A stretch of DNA of 16,575 nt from an uncultured Alphaproteobacteria bacterium (GTDB lineage: Bacteria > Pseudomonadota > Alphaproteobacteria > RF32 > CAG-239): positions 1 to 16,575 of the forward strand of contig CAKQMD010000030.1 in the NCBI GenBank assembly GCA_934254925.1. The letters are read 5' to 3'. Shown piece by piece: positions 1 through 6,704 of the stretch. The notes under the pieces were generated by a model. It did no database searches, had not been told where the DNA came from, and saw nothing but the letters and a program-made list of their open reading frames with translations. A program made the translations under genes and the position numbers. Each line of letters begins with the position of its first letter. Within the stretch, counting starts at the first letter, position 1.

Positions 1-50
1 CGGCCGGTGGCCGGCGCTCCCCGCGTAGGGGGAAGAAGCGGCGCAGCCGT
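1..50. repeat. GC-rich intergenic repeat, copy 1
   Basis: This copy matches 182-229 almost base for base. The only differences are a 2-base indel near position 32 and one C/T change near the 3' end. It contains a C-run/G-run inverted repeat (about 18-31) around a GCGTA loop and an outer GCCG/CGGC pairing, so it can fold into a nested hairpin on either strand. In this copy the inner stem is imperfect compared with copy 2. It touches the left edge of the window, so it may extend further. Whether it is dispersed elsewhere in the genome cannot be seen here. Confidence 0.75.
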
Positions 51-181
51 GGAAAGGAGGGTGGAGAGAGCGAGGACGGAGAGAAAAAAGAGGGAGGATT
101 GGTGAAAGGGACGAGGAAGAGAGGGGCAAAAAGAGGAAGCGGGGTGTGGCAGAGAGAGGACGCATGGAGAGTTTTTCCCAC
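51..181 (+). other. Purine-rich, gene-free spacer
   Basis: No coding frame, RNA gene or promoter is supported between the two repeats. The plus strand is very purine-biased: by hand count about 105 of 120 bases in 51-170 are A or G, mostly GA/GGA runs. The bias weakens but continues after the second repeat, to about 310. It may be unconstrained spacer sequence or a structural element. Nothing more can be said from sequence. Confidence 0.5.
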
Positions 182-229
182 CGGCCGGTGGCCGGCGCTC
201 CCCGCGTAGGGGAGAAGCGGCGTAGCCGT
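182..229. repeat. GC-rich intergenic repeat, copy 2
   Basis: This is the second, 48-base copy of the element at 1-50, in the same orientation and 131 bases away. The inner stem is perfect here: CTCCCC (197-202), loop GCGTA, GGGGAG (208-213). It is flanked by a GCCG/CGGC outer stem. The conserved hairpin with a variable arm suggests a structured repeat of the REP/palindromic-unit kind rather than a coding remnant. No open frame runs through it. Confidence 0.75.
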
Positions 230-295
230 TAAGGATGTGATGAGGGGAAGTTTGAGATAGAGGTGCAAGAAGGGAATGTGTACTGAGCGGAGGTA

Positions 296-330
296 GAGAG
301 AAAAAGAAAAGGCCCTTTAGGGAAAGGGCC
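296..330 (-). terminator. Rho-independent terminator of nagA-nagB
   Basis: GGCCCTTT (311-318) and AAAGGGCC (323-330) form a perfect 8-bp stem with a 4-base loop. Read on the minus strand, it is followed by a T-rich tract (complement of 296-310). It lies 10 bases past the nagB stop codon. Confidence 0.9.
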
Positions 331-339
331 GAAGTAGGG

Positions 340-1131
340 TTAAAATTTGCTTCGCTCAATATCTTTGAAGTATTTGACAGTATCTGCCTTGAGTTCGTTG
401 GTGGCGGGTTCGTCGCAAACGATGACGGCATGGGGATGCATTTGCAGGATACTGACAGTCCACATATGGTTGATGCTGCCTTCGATGGCGTGGTGCAGGG
501 CGCGGGCTTTGTTGGCGCCGGTAGCCAGGACCATAACTTCTTCGGCATCCATGATTGTGCCGACGCCGACGGTTAAGGCGCGGGTCGGGACTTTGCTGAC
601 ATCTCCGTCAAAGAAGCGGGAGTTGGCTTTGATTGTGTCTTGGGTCAGGGTTTTGACGCGCGTGCGGGAGGCGAGGGAAGACCCCGGTTCGTTGAAAGCG
701 ATATGGCCGTCGGCTCCGACACCGCCCAAGAAGAGATTTATTTTGCCGTATTTTTTGATAGCGGCTTCATAGTCGGCGCATTCTTTGACGTAGTCTTTGG
801 TCATGCCGTTGAGGATATGGACGTTTTCTTTTTTGATATTGATATGGTTGAAGAAGTTTTCCCACATGAAACGGTGATAGCTTTGGGGGTGGTTTTCATC
901 CAGGCCGATATATTCGTCCATATTGAAGGTGACGACGTTTTCAAAGCTGACTTTGCCGGCTTGGTTGAGACGAATGAGTTCTTGATAAGTTCCGAGCGGC
1001 GTGGAACCGGTGGGGAGGCCGAGGACAAACGGTTTTGCCGGATTGGGGCGGAAAGTTTGAATACGAAAGGCGATGTAGTTTGCCGCCCATTTGGAACAAT
1101 CTTCGTAGGTGTCTTTGATAATGAGTCGCAT
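340..1131 (-). CDS. nagB: Glucosamine-6-phosphate deaminase NagB
   Basis: NagB converts glucosamine-6-phosphate to fructose-6-phosphate and ammonia in the cytoplasm. It is the last step of GlcNAc catabolism before glycolysis. The 263 residues match the usual length (E. coli about 266). The substrate loop PTGSTP is at 40-45 and NMDEY at 70-74 (general base D72). D141 and H143 are in GADGH and E148 in FNEPG, the same positions as the E. coli catalytic residues. The ATG follows AAGGAG, which overlaps the last codons of nagA, and the gap to nagA is 2 bases, so the two genes are very probably co-transcribed and translationally coupled. A strong terminator follows. Function is assigned from family knowledge and complete catalytic motifs; no anomaly was seen. 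Confidence 0.97.
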   Translation of the reverse strand: MRLIIKDTYEDCSKWAANYIAFRIQTFRPNPAKPFVLGLPTGSTPLGTYQELIRLNQAGKVSFENVVTFNMDEYIGLDENHPQSYHRFMWENFFNHINIKKENVHILNGMTKDYVKECADYEAAIKKYGKINLFLGGVGADGHIAFNEPGSSLASRTRVKTLTQDTIKANSRFFDGDVSKVPTRALTVGVGTIMDAEEVMVLATGANKARALHHAIEGSINHMWTVSILQMHPHAVIVCDEPATNELKADTVKYFKDIERSKF

Positions 1132-1133
1132 GG

Positions 1134-2300
1134 TTAGTCTCCTTGGAAAATTTTGCCGTTGATAATGGTGTGCATGATATGGAAATCTTGATTGAAAATG
1201 ACGATGTCGGCGTCATAGCCGGGAGCGACGACGCCTTTGCCGCCGAGTTTCAGGATATTGGCCGGGTTGGTGGAGGCCAGACGAATGGCTTGGTCATGGG
1301 TGAGGCCGAAACTGACCAGGTTTTTGACGCCTTGGATCATGGTAAGGGCGGATCCGGCAATGACGTGGTCCGATTTGCGGTAGAAGCATTTGTCCAGATA
1401 GACTTCTTCGCCGTTAGCCAGCAAGGGTTCCGACTTTTGCATGGTGGGTTTCAAAGAATCGGTAATCAATACCAGTTTGTCCAGCGGTTTGTCTTGGACC
1501 AGGAGTTTGATCAAATTCGGATCAATGTGGACACCGTCGGCGATGATTTCGCAAGACATTTCGGGATGAATCAAAACGGCGCCGACGGCTCCGGGATCAC
1601 GATGATGCATGCGGCTCATGGCGTTGAAGAGGTGTGTTGTGTGCATGATGCGCGCCTGCATGCCTTCCACCATTTGGCTGTAGGTTGCATTGGTGTGGCC
1701 GGCCTGGAGGATGATGTTGAGCGAGATGCAGTAGAGCGCGAGTTCGCGCATGTTTTTGAGCTCCGGGGCAACGGTCATGTTGACGATATGGCCTTTGGCG
1801 GCCTTGTGCAGGCGTTTCATTAGCTCAAGATCAACCGGTGAGACGGCGTCTTCGGGTTGTACGCCGAGGCGTTCCTTGGAAATGAATGGCCCTTCGAGGT
1901 GGATACCCAGAATATGGGCGCCTTTTTCTTTGCCCATGGCTTTGACGACGGCGCGGATGTTTTTGAGCATTTCGTCTTCTTTAGCGGCGTAAAGCGTGGG
2001 GACAAAGGAGGTGACGCCGTAAGCGGCGAGGATTTCCGACATGGCCAGAATGGATTTGGGGTCTCCGTCATCGGTGCCGTAACCGCCGATGCCGTGAATA
2101 TGTTCGTCGATGAAGCCGGGAGCGATATAGGCGCCGTTAGCGTTGATGATCTGCACTTTAGGATTGAATTGCTTTTGGCGGAATCTTTTTTCGCTGAAGA
2201 CGTCGACGATTTTATTTTCTTTAATGTAAACCGCACAGTCCTTCATGACCGAGAAGCCGGTCAGGATTGTGGCGTTGTGAATGCAAATGGCGCTGTCCAT
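1134..2300 (-). CDS. nagA: N-acetylglucosamine-6-phosphate deacetylase NagA
   Basis: NagA deacetylates GlcNAc-6-phosphate to GlcN-6-phosphate, which NagB next door then consumes. It is an amidohydrolase-fold metalloenzyme. Visible motifs, numbered from an in-frame ATG at 2321, are IDEHIHG (71-77, an HxH metal site), HLEGPF (141-146), AGHT (207-210), THLFNAM (229-235), DGVHID (262-267) and TDS (287-289, catalytic Asp). Starting at 2300 (388 residues) fits the family N-terminus better than 2321 (395 residues). Neither start has a convincing Shine-Dalgarno. E. coli NagA lacks the HxH; many other members have it. No GlcNAc transporter, PTS component, kinase or NagC-type regulator lies in the window, so the source of the phosphorylated sugar must be encoded elsewhere. 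Confidence 0.95.
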   Translation of the reverse strand: MDSAICIHNATILTGFSVMKDCAVYIKENKIVDVFSEKRFRQKQFNPKVQIINANGAYIAPGFIDEHIHGIGGYGTDDGDPKSILAMSEILAAYGVTSFVPTLYAAKEDEMLKNIRAVVKAMGKEKGAHILGIHLEGPFISKERLGVQPEDAVSPVDLELMKRLHKAAKGHIVNMTVAPELKNMRELALYCISLNIILQAGHTNATYSQMVEGMQARIMHTTHLFNAMSRMHHRDPGAVGAVLIHPEMSCEIIADGVHIDPNLIKLLVQDKPLDKLVLITDSLKPTMQKSEPLLANGEEVYLDKCFYRKSDHVIAGSALTMIQGVKNLVSFGLTHDQAIRLASTNPANILKLGGKGVVAPGYDADIVIFNQDFHIMHTIINGKIFQGD

Positions 2301-2398
2301 AGTTGTGTCATCCGTTATCATTGTTATGAATAACTATAGGGATGCAAAAGTAAATATATTACCAACAAAAAGCAAAAAAATGAGACGCTTTGTCGTTT

Positions 2399-2779
2399 TT
2401 ATTTTTTTTCGGCGGCAAAGTTCAGCGCCAGAGAGTTGATGCAGAAGCGTTCGCCGGTCGAAGATGGGCCGTCGTCGAAGACATGACCGAGGTGAGAATC
2501 GCAGCGGGCACAACGGACTTCTGTGCGGTTGAGGCCATAGCTTGTGTCTTCAAAAAAATTAACACTGCCGGGAAGGGCTTTGTCAAAAGCCGGCCATCCG
2601 CAGCCGGAGTCAAATTTGCTCTCGGAAGAAAAGAGGGGATTACCGCAGGCGGCACAGGAGTAAGTGCCGTCTTGGTTAAATTTGTAATAACGGCCCGAGA
2701 ACATCGGTTCGGTGCCTTTTTCACGCAGAATATGGTATTGCTCGGGTGTGAGGCGTTTTTTGAAGTCGTCTTGTTCCAT
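2399..2779 (-). CDS. msrB: Peptide-methionine (R)-S-oxide reductase MsrB
   Basis: MsrB reduces the R epimer of methionine sulfoxide in oxidised proteins. The 126 residues form a single SelR domain. Structural zinc is held by C42/C45 (CAAC) and C90/C93 (CARC). The catalytic Cys is C113 in RFCIN, and C60 in SGCGWP is the position of the resolving Cys in thioredoxin-recycled MsrBs. There is no signal peptide, so it should be cytoplasmic. It lies 10 bases downstream of msrA with only a weak Shine-Dalgarno, so expression probably depends on msrA translation. After the stop the minus strand has a T run but only a very weak stem, so termination before nagA is uncertain and some read-through is possible. 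Confidence 0.96.
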   Translation of the reverse strand: MEQDDFKKRLTPEQYHILREKGTEPMFSGRYYKFNQDGTYSCAACGNPLFSSESKFDSGCGWPAFDKALPGSVNFFEDTSYGLNRTEVRCARCDSHLGHVFDDGPSSTGERFCINSLALNFAAEKK

Positions 2780-2789
2780 GGAGGTACTT

Positions 2790-3266
2790 TCAGCGCAGGC
2801 GGCAATTGGTTTGTCCGCGTTTTTGCAGATATTTCTGATGATATTGTTCGGCCGGATAAAAAGGGCCGGCGGCCGTTACTTCCGTGACGATGGGAGCGGC
2901 AAATTTTCCGGATTTGTTGAGTTCTTTGATTTTGCTGAGGGCGATGTTTTTCTGATCTTCGTTTAGGTAGAAGATTGCCGAGCGGTATTGTGTGCCGACG
3001 TCGGGTCCCTGGCGGTTGAGGGTGGTGGGATTGTGGGCGCCGAACAAAATGTCCAGCAACGCGGAATAGGAAATGATGTCGGGATCATAGGTGATTTTGA
3101 TTGATTCGGCGTGGCCGGTGGTGCCGGTGCAAACTTCGGCGTATGAGGGATTGGCCTGCGTTCCTCCGGTGTAACCGACTTCGGTGGCAATGACGCCGGG
3201 AACCGATTCATAAACGGCTTGAATGCCCCAAAAACAGCCGGCGGCAAAAATAGCGGTGGCTAACAT
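2790..3266 (-). CDS. msrA: Peptide-methionine (S)-S-oxide reductase MsrA
   Basis: MsrA reduces the S epimer of methionine sulfoxide, complementing MsrB encoded just downstream. The start at 3266 (158 residues) is chosen because AAGGA sits 7 bases before this ATG. A longer in-frame start at 3329 would lie inside the -35 element of the likely promoter. The catalytic Cys is C11 in GCFWG, followed by VGYTGG, TGHAE and NRQGPDVGTQYRS, all family hallmarks. The residue after GCFWG-I is Gln where E. coli has the catalytic Glu; Gln also occurs there in other MsrAs, such as the mycobacterial type as I recall it, so this is not a defect. A C-terminal NCRLR supplies a plausible resolving Cys. Confidence 0.96.
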   Translation of the reverse strand: MLATAIFAAGCFWGIQAVYESVPGVIATEVGYTGGTQANPSYAEVCTGTTGHAESIKITYDPDIISYSALLDILFGAHNPTTLNRQGPDVGTQYRSAIFYLNEDQKNIALSKIKELNKSGKFAAPIVTEVTAAGPFYPAEQYHQKYLQKRGQTNCRLR

Positions 3267-3300
3267 GAGCTTATCCTTGGCAAAAAACGAATCTGTTTTC

Positions 3301-3329
3301 GATATAATGGCCGGAAAAGCCGATTTCAA
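3301..3329 (-). promoter_or_regulatory. Sigma70-type promoter of msrA-msrB
   Basis: On the minus strand, TTGAAA (complement of 3324-3329) and TATATC (complement of 3301-3306) are separated by 17 bases. The predicted start point, about 3294, leaves a leader of about 28 bases that carries the msrA Shine-Dalgarno. This supports the shorter msrA start. Confidence 0.6.
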
Positions 3330-3410
3330 GGGGTTGCGGGCGATTGCAAGTTGGCCTTTGCAGTTGTTGAAAAATGCTAACTAGAGATGGCAAACAAAAT
3401 CAAATTGGTT

Positions 3411-3416
3411 TATATT
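3411..3416 (+). promoter_or_regulatory. Possible -10 element of the helicase-IbrAB cassette
   Basis: TATATT is well placed upstream of the cassette in the 165-base divergent region shared with msrA. The matching -35 position (TGGCAA, 17 bases upstream) is poor. A transcript starting near 3423 would favour the ATG at 3456 over that at 3432. The call rests on one hexamer only. Confidence 0.3.
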
Positions 3417-3431
3417 AGAAAAATGTAACGT

Positions 3432-4709
3432 ATGTGTATGGGTAAATTAAGTATTATGGATATTAAGCAGTGTGCCTTGCAAAGGTTTGGGACTCTAAGG
3501 TCAGGGGCCTTGTTTATGAAGAACGGCAACGGTAAGATCAGAACTGCGTTTGACATTATCAGACAATACCGCGCGGGGTTTGATTTTATCGTATGGATTG
3601 CGCCGGCTTCGGCTTTGAGGTTGTCGGTCTATAAAAAGATGGTCAAATATCATGCCGGGGATTTGGTGAAAAAAATCTACTTTTACAGCATTGATGCCGT
3701 TTCTTTTTCAACTTCCCGCTTTTTGCATCTGTATGATCTGACAGACAAGTACCGTACCTTTTGCGTTGTGGACGAAAGTCTGACAATTAAAAATACCGAG
3801 GCCGGGAGGACCCGGAGGCTGTTGTCGATACGGAACAAGTTTAAATATCGGCTGATTTTGAACGGGATTCCGTTGACACAAGGGCTGATTGACCTTTATT
3901 CGCAGGTGGAGTTTATGAGCGGCAGTCTTTTGAAAATGAGCGAAAGCCAGTTTTCTTACAACTTTTTGCCTTTCGGCGAAGACAGCCAGAGCTTTCGTCG
4001 GCGCTGGTCCACGCCCGAAAAAGAGGTAACGCTGGTGGAGATGATGAAGCCGTTCATTTTTGAATGCGATCTGCATCTGAATTATAAAATTAATTATTAT
4101 GACCGCTATTTTAAGCTGACAAGGAAAGAAGCGGACAGCTACATGCTTGAAAAAGAGCAGTTTCTGAAGGACAATTATCCGGTGGCTTTTTTGGAGGTCG
4201 TGCAGAAGTTCCAGCGTATCTACACCATCTCCGAAGCCAAGGTGAAGGCCTTTTTCCGCTTGATCAAGGAAATTAAAAAACGCGGCGAGAGGGTGATCGT
4301 TTACATCAAGTTCATCGATGAAATCGAACTGTTGCGCGGTTGCGGCGTTTTGGAGGGATTTCGTTATGTGGAGTATACCGGAAAATCCAACAAAAAACTG
4401 GCCGTCGAACAGTTTGAGGCCGGCGGCGACGTCGACATCATGTTTTGCACCTATAAGGTTGCGTGCATGGGGTTGGGTCTGAGCTATTGCAACAACATCA
4501 TCTTCTTTTCCCAGACGTTTGATTATAGGGACAAGGTGCGGTGTTTGTATGATTTTCACCAGATCGAGCAGAACAAAGATGTGAATATTTATAACTTTTG
4601 GGTGAATACGGGATTGGAAAAATTGATGAAAAACAACCTTTGCCGCAAGAAAAACGTGTTGAGAAACGTTTGCGAAAGCATGGGTGAGAAGGAGATGGTC
4701 ATGTTATGA
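3432..4709 (+). CDS. Degenerate SNF2-like SF2 helicase of an IbrAB cassette
   Basis: A 425-residue protein (417 from the alternative ATG at 3456) with both RecA-like lobes of SNF2-type superfamily 2 helicases. Lobe 1: a Q-motif-like ALQRFGTLRSGALFM (15-29), a Walker A-like GNGKI (32-36), motif II VVDES followed by IKN (112-121), motif III LNGIP (143-147, normally TGTP). Lobe 2: VIVYIKF (288-294), YTGKSNK (315-321), CTYKVACMGLGL (339-350, motif V), and RCLYDFHQIEQ (370-380) where QAxGRxHRIGQ is expected. Walker A lacks the Thr/Ser that coordinates magnesium and motif VI lacks the usual arginine-finger spacing, so full ATPase activity is doubtful. The stop overlaps the ibrA start (ATGA), showing coupling. 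Neither start has a clear Shine-Dalgarno. It resembles small phage-type SNF2 proteins; the helicase fold is confident, the function is not. Confidence 0.78.
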   Translation: MCMGKLSIMDIKQCALQRFGTLRSGALFMKNGNGKIRTAFDIIRQYRAGFDFIVWIAPASALRLSVYKKMVKYHAGDLVKKIYFYSIDAVSFSTSRFLHLYDLTDKYRTFCVVDESLTIKNTEAGRTRRLLSIRNKFKYRLILNGIPLTQGLIDLYSQVEFMSGSLLKMSESQFSYNFLPFGEDSQSFRRRWSTPEKEVTLVEMMKPFIFECDLHLNYKINYYDRYFKLTRKEADSYMLEKEQFLKDNYPVAFLEVVQKFQRIYTISEAKVKAFFRLIKEIKKRGERVIVYIKFIDEIELLRGCGVLEGFRYVEYTGKSNKKLAVEQFEAGGDVDIMFCTYKVACMGLGLSYCNNIIFFSQTFDYRDKVRCLYDFHQIEQNKDVNIYNFWVNTGLEKLMKNNLCRKKNVLRNVCESMGEKEMVML

Positions 4710-6007
4710 AGAAATATCTTGAAAAAGATGTTTATGAGGCGACGCAGGAAAGACTGAAGTTTATTTTTGATAACTTCGAGAATATTTACGTCTCTTTTTC
4801 CGGCGGAAAAGACAGTGGTTTGCTGTTGAACTTGGTTTTGGATTATAAGCGCCGGAACAAGATCAGCCGCAAGATCGGGGTTTTTCATCAGGACTTTGAG
4901 GCGCAGTATCAGCTGACGACGGATTATGTGGTGCGGATGTTTGAAAACAATCTGCGCGACATTGAACCCTATTGGGTTTGCTTGCCGATGGGGTCGCGCT
5001 GCGCAGTCAGCAATTATCAGATGTATTGGTATCCCTGGGATCCGGATATGAAGAATGATTGGGTTCGAGAAATGCCAAAAATGCCTTATGTGATTAATCT
5101 GGAAAACAATCCGCTGGATTTTTACCAATATAAAATGACGCAGGAAGACCTGTATGCGGAATTCGGCCATTGGTATGCCAAAAACCATAAGGGACGGACG
5201 ATCTGTCTCTTGGGCATCCGCGCGGACGAATCTTTGAACCGGTATCGCGCTTATGCCAGCCAGCGCAAGGCTATTTTGCAAAACAGCCAGTGGACGACGC
5301 GAATTGCCAACAATTATTATAACGCTTATCCACTTTATGACTGGAGCACTAAAGACGTGTGGGTGGCCAACGGCAAAAAAAATTTTGACTACAATCGGAT
5401 TTATGATCTGTTTTACAAGGCCGGTCTTACCATTCATCAGATGCGGGTGGCCAGTCCTTATCACGAAAGTGCCAAAGAGAGCCTGAACTTGTATCGCGTT
5501 TTGGAGCCTCATACCTGGATTAAGGTCGTCGGTCGGGTCAAGGGGGCGAATTTCGGTGCGATTTACGGCAATACCAAACTGCTGGGTGTTGGACGTTTGA
5601 CGCTGCCGGAAGGTCATACCTGGCGCAGCTATGTCAAGTTTTTGCTGGCGACTTTGCCGGATGCGATGCGGCGCAATTACATCAGCAAATTTAAAACGTC
5701 CATCAAGTTTTGGTGGCGTAAGGGCGGTGTGGTTTGCGACGAAGGCCTGAAAGAGCTTGAGGCCTGTAATTATAAAATTCGCCGTAACGGCAAAAGCCGT
5801 TATTCCCCGGGAAAAGATCAGATCCGCTTCCTCGGAACGCCGGATGATACTGACGACATTAAGTCGACGATCGACATTCCTTCTTGGAAACGAATGGCGA
5901 TTTGTATTTTGAAGAATGACCATTTGTGTAAATATATGGGCTTTTCGCAAACAAAAAAGCAGGCGGAACGCCAAAAGGAATTGATGCAAAAATATCGTAA
6001 ATTATAA
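4706..6007 (+). CDS. ibrA: IbrA/YbdN-like PP-loop, PAPS-reductase-family protein (DUF3440)
   Basis: A 433-residue protein with an N-terminal PP-loop ATPase domain: SFSGGKDS (30-37), a FHQDFEAQY segment (60-68) where PAPS reductases read the substrate, GIRADESLNRY (170-180), and YPLYDWSTKDVW (208-219). The C-terminal half matches DUF3440 as I know it from IbrA/YbdN. The ECGLH active-site motif of true PAPS reductases is absent, so assimilatory sulfate reduction is unlikely. PP-loop enzymes adenylate a substrate before sulfur or amine transfer; DndC in DNA phosphorothioation is a relative. In E. coli, prophage-borne ibrA/ibrB activate expression of eib immunoglobulin-binding genes, and ybdN/ybdM are K-12 counterparts. 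The start overlaps the helicase stop by 4 bases and ibrB follows after 11 bases. The substrate is unknown. Confidence 0.88.
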   Translation: MKKYLEKDVYEATQERLKFIFDNFENIYVSFSGGKDSGLLLNLVLDYKRRNKISRKIGVFHQDFEAQYQLTTDYVVRMFENNLRDIEPYWVCLPMGSRCAVSNYQMYWYPWDPDMKNDWVREMPKMPYVINLENNPLDFYQYKMTQEDLYAEFGHWYAKNHKGRTICLLGIRADESLNRYRAYASQRKAILQNSQWTTRIANNYYNAYPLYDWSTKDVWVANGKKNFDYNRIYDLFYKAGLTIHQMRVASPYHESAKESLNLYRVLEPHTWIKVVGRVKGANFGAIYGNTKLLGVGRLTLPEGHTWRSYVKFLLATLPDAMRRNYISKFKTSIKFWWRKGGVVCDEGLKELEACNYKIRRNGKSRYSPGKDQIRFLGTPDDTDDIKSTIDIPSWKRMAICILKNDHLCKYMGFSQTKKQAERQKELMQKYRKL

Positions 6008-6018
6008 GAGGAATTGCC

Positions 6019-6531
6019 ATGAAAGAATTCAAAAGTCCGGTTTATAACGTGCGGGCCGTGCCTATCGAAAAAGTACAAGCCAATGACTATAACCCCAACA
6101 AGGTTGCTCCTCCGGAGATGAAGTTGTTGGAGATTTCCATTTGGGAAGACGGTTATACCCAGCCGATCGTCTGCTATTATGACAAAGAGATCGACAAATA
6201 TATCATTGTCGATGGTTTTCACCGTTATACGATCATGATGACCAGCGACAGAATCAGAGCACGCGAACACGGTAAAATTCCCGTGGTGGTGATTGAAAAA
6301 GACTTGGGAGAAAGAATCGCCTCGACGATTCGGCATAACCGCGCCCGCGGCAGCCACAGCGTAGATCTGATGAGCAATATTGTCGCAGAGCTTTTGGAAA
6401 TGGGCAAGAGTGATAATTGGATCTGCCGCAATATCGGGATGTCTGCCGATGAGTTGCTGCGTTTGAAACAGGTGACCGGTCTGGCGTCTTTGTTTAAGGA
6501 CGAAGAGTTTTCCAAAAGTTGGGAAGTCTGA
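6019..6531 (+). CDS. ibrB: IbrB/YbdM-like ParB/sulfiredoxin-fold protein
   Basis: A 170-residue protein with the ParB/Srx N-terminal fold: NDYNPNKV (22-29), DGYTQPIV (44-51), VDGFHRY (64-70) in the nucleotide-binding position of ParB (GxxR) and sulfiredoxin (GCHR; the catalytic Cys is Phe here), and TIRHNRARGSH (103-113), which is characteristic of IbrB-type proteins. Residues about 120-156 look like a helix-turn-helix. AGAGGA stands 6 bases before the ATG, and the gene follows ibrA by 11 bases. The IbrA-IbrB pairing is conserved in known cases, and this gene order supports both identifications. It has no ParB C-terminal dimerisation domain and no parA neighbour, so chromosome partitioning is not its role. 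It could bind or cut DNA, or bind a nucleotide; none of this is shown by sequence. Confidence 0.87.
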   Translation: MKEFKSPVYNVRAVPIEKVQANDYNPNKVAPPEMKLLEISIWEDGYTQPIVCYYDKEIDKYIIVDGFHRYTIMMTSDRIRAREHGKIPVVVIEKDLGERIASTIRHNRARGSHSVDLMSNIVAELLEMGKSDNWICRNIGMSADELLRLKQVTGLASLFKDEEFSKSWEV

Positions 6532-6572
6532 CTTCCGTTCGTTTTTTTGGGAGGTTCTGGTTTTCTAATTTT

Positions 6573-6612
6573 CCTGCCGGTATGCTCAAGGAGAGCCCTG
6601 CAGGCGTTTTTT
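6573..6612 (+). terminator. Rho-independent terminator of the helicase-IbrAB cassette
   Basis: CCTGC (6573-6577) pairs with GCAGG (6600-6604). Inside it, GG/CC and GCTC/GAGC (6584-6587 with 6593-6596) extend the stem with small bulges. A T6 run (6607-6612) follows. It lies about 40 bases after ibrB and closes the cassette. Confidence 0.65.
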
Positions 6613-6704
6613 CTCAAAAATAAATGTTTATTAAATAAATAAAAACTTTTTTTTCCGATTTAAATGTTGTTTGATAAAATTAGTGCAATATAGAGGATTT
6701 GAAA

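Noticed and set aside
1..229. CRISPR-like repeat pair
   Set aside because: There are only two copies with a 131-base, low-complexity purine spacer, and no cas genes. Spacing and number do not fit a CRISPR array.
640..1137. Open frame on the plus strand opposite nagB, and similar ones opposite nagA
   Set aside because: The minus strand encodes complete NagB and NagA with conserved catalytic residues; the opposite frames are by-products of codon bias.
4589..5989. Long open frame on the minus strand opposite ibrA and the end of the helicase gene
   Set aside because: It mirrors the plus-strand genes, which carry clear PP-loop and SNF2 motifs. Its own translation shows no domain, and it has no promoter or ribosome-site support.
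4706..6007. Assimilatory PAPS/APS reductase (CysH)
   Set aside because: It lacks the C-terminal ECGLH motif, carries a long DUF3440-type C-terminal half, and no other cys genes are nearby.
6019..6531. Chromosome or plasmid partition ParB
   Set aside because: There is no parA, no parS-like sites and no C-terminal dimerisation domain. Its motifs and the neighbouring PP-loop gene point to IbrB.
3432..6531. Complete prophage
   Set aside because: No integrase, attachment repeats, tRNA target or structural genes are visible; only the cassette itself is phage-like.
6699..6704. TTG start for the transporter (and likewise TTG at 11593 for the MoxR gene)
   Set aside because: Both lie within two bases of the Shine-Dalgarno; the ATG two codons later is properly spaced in each case.
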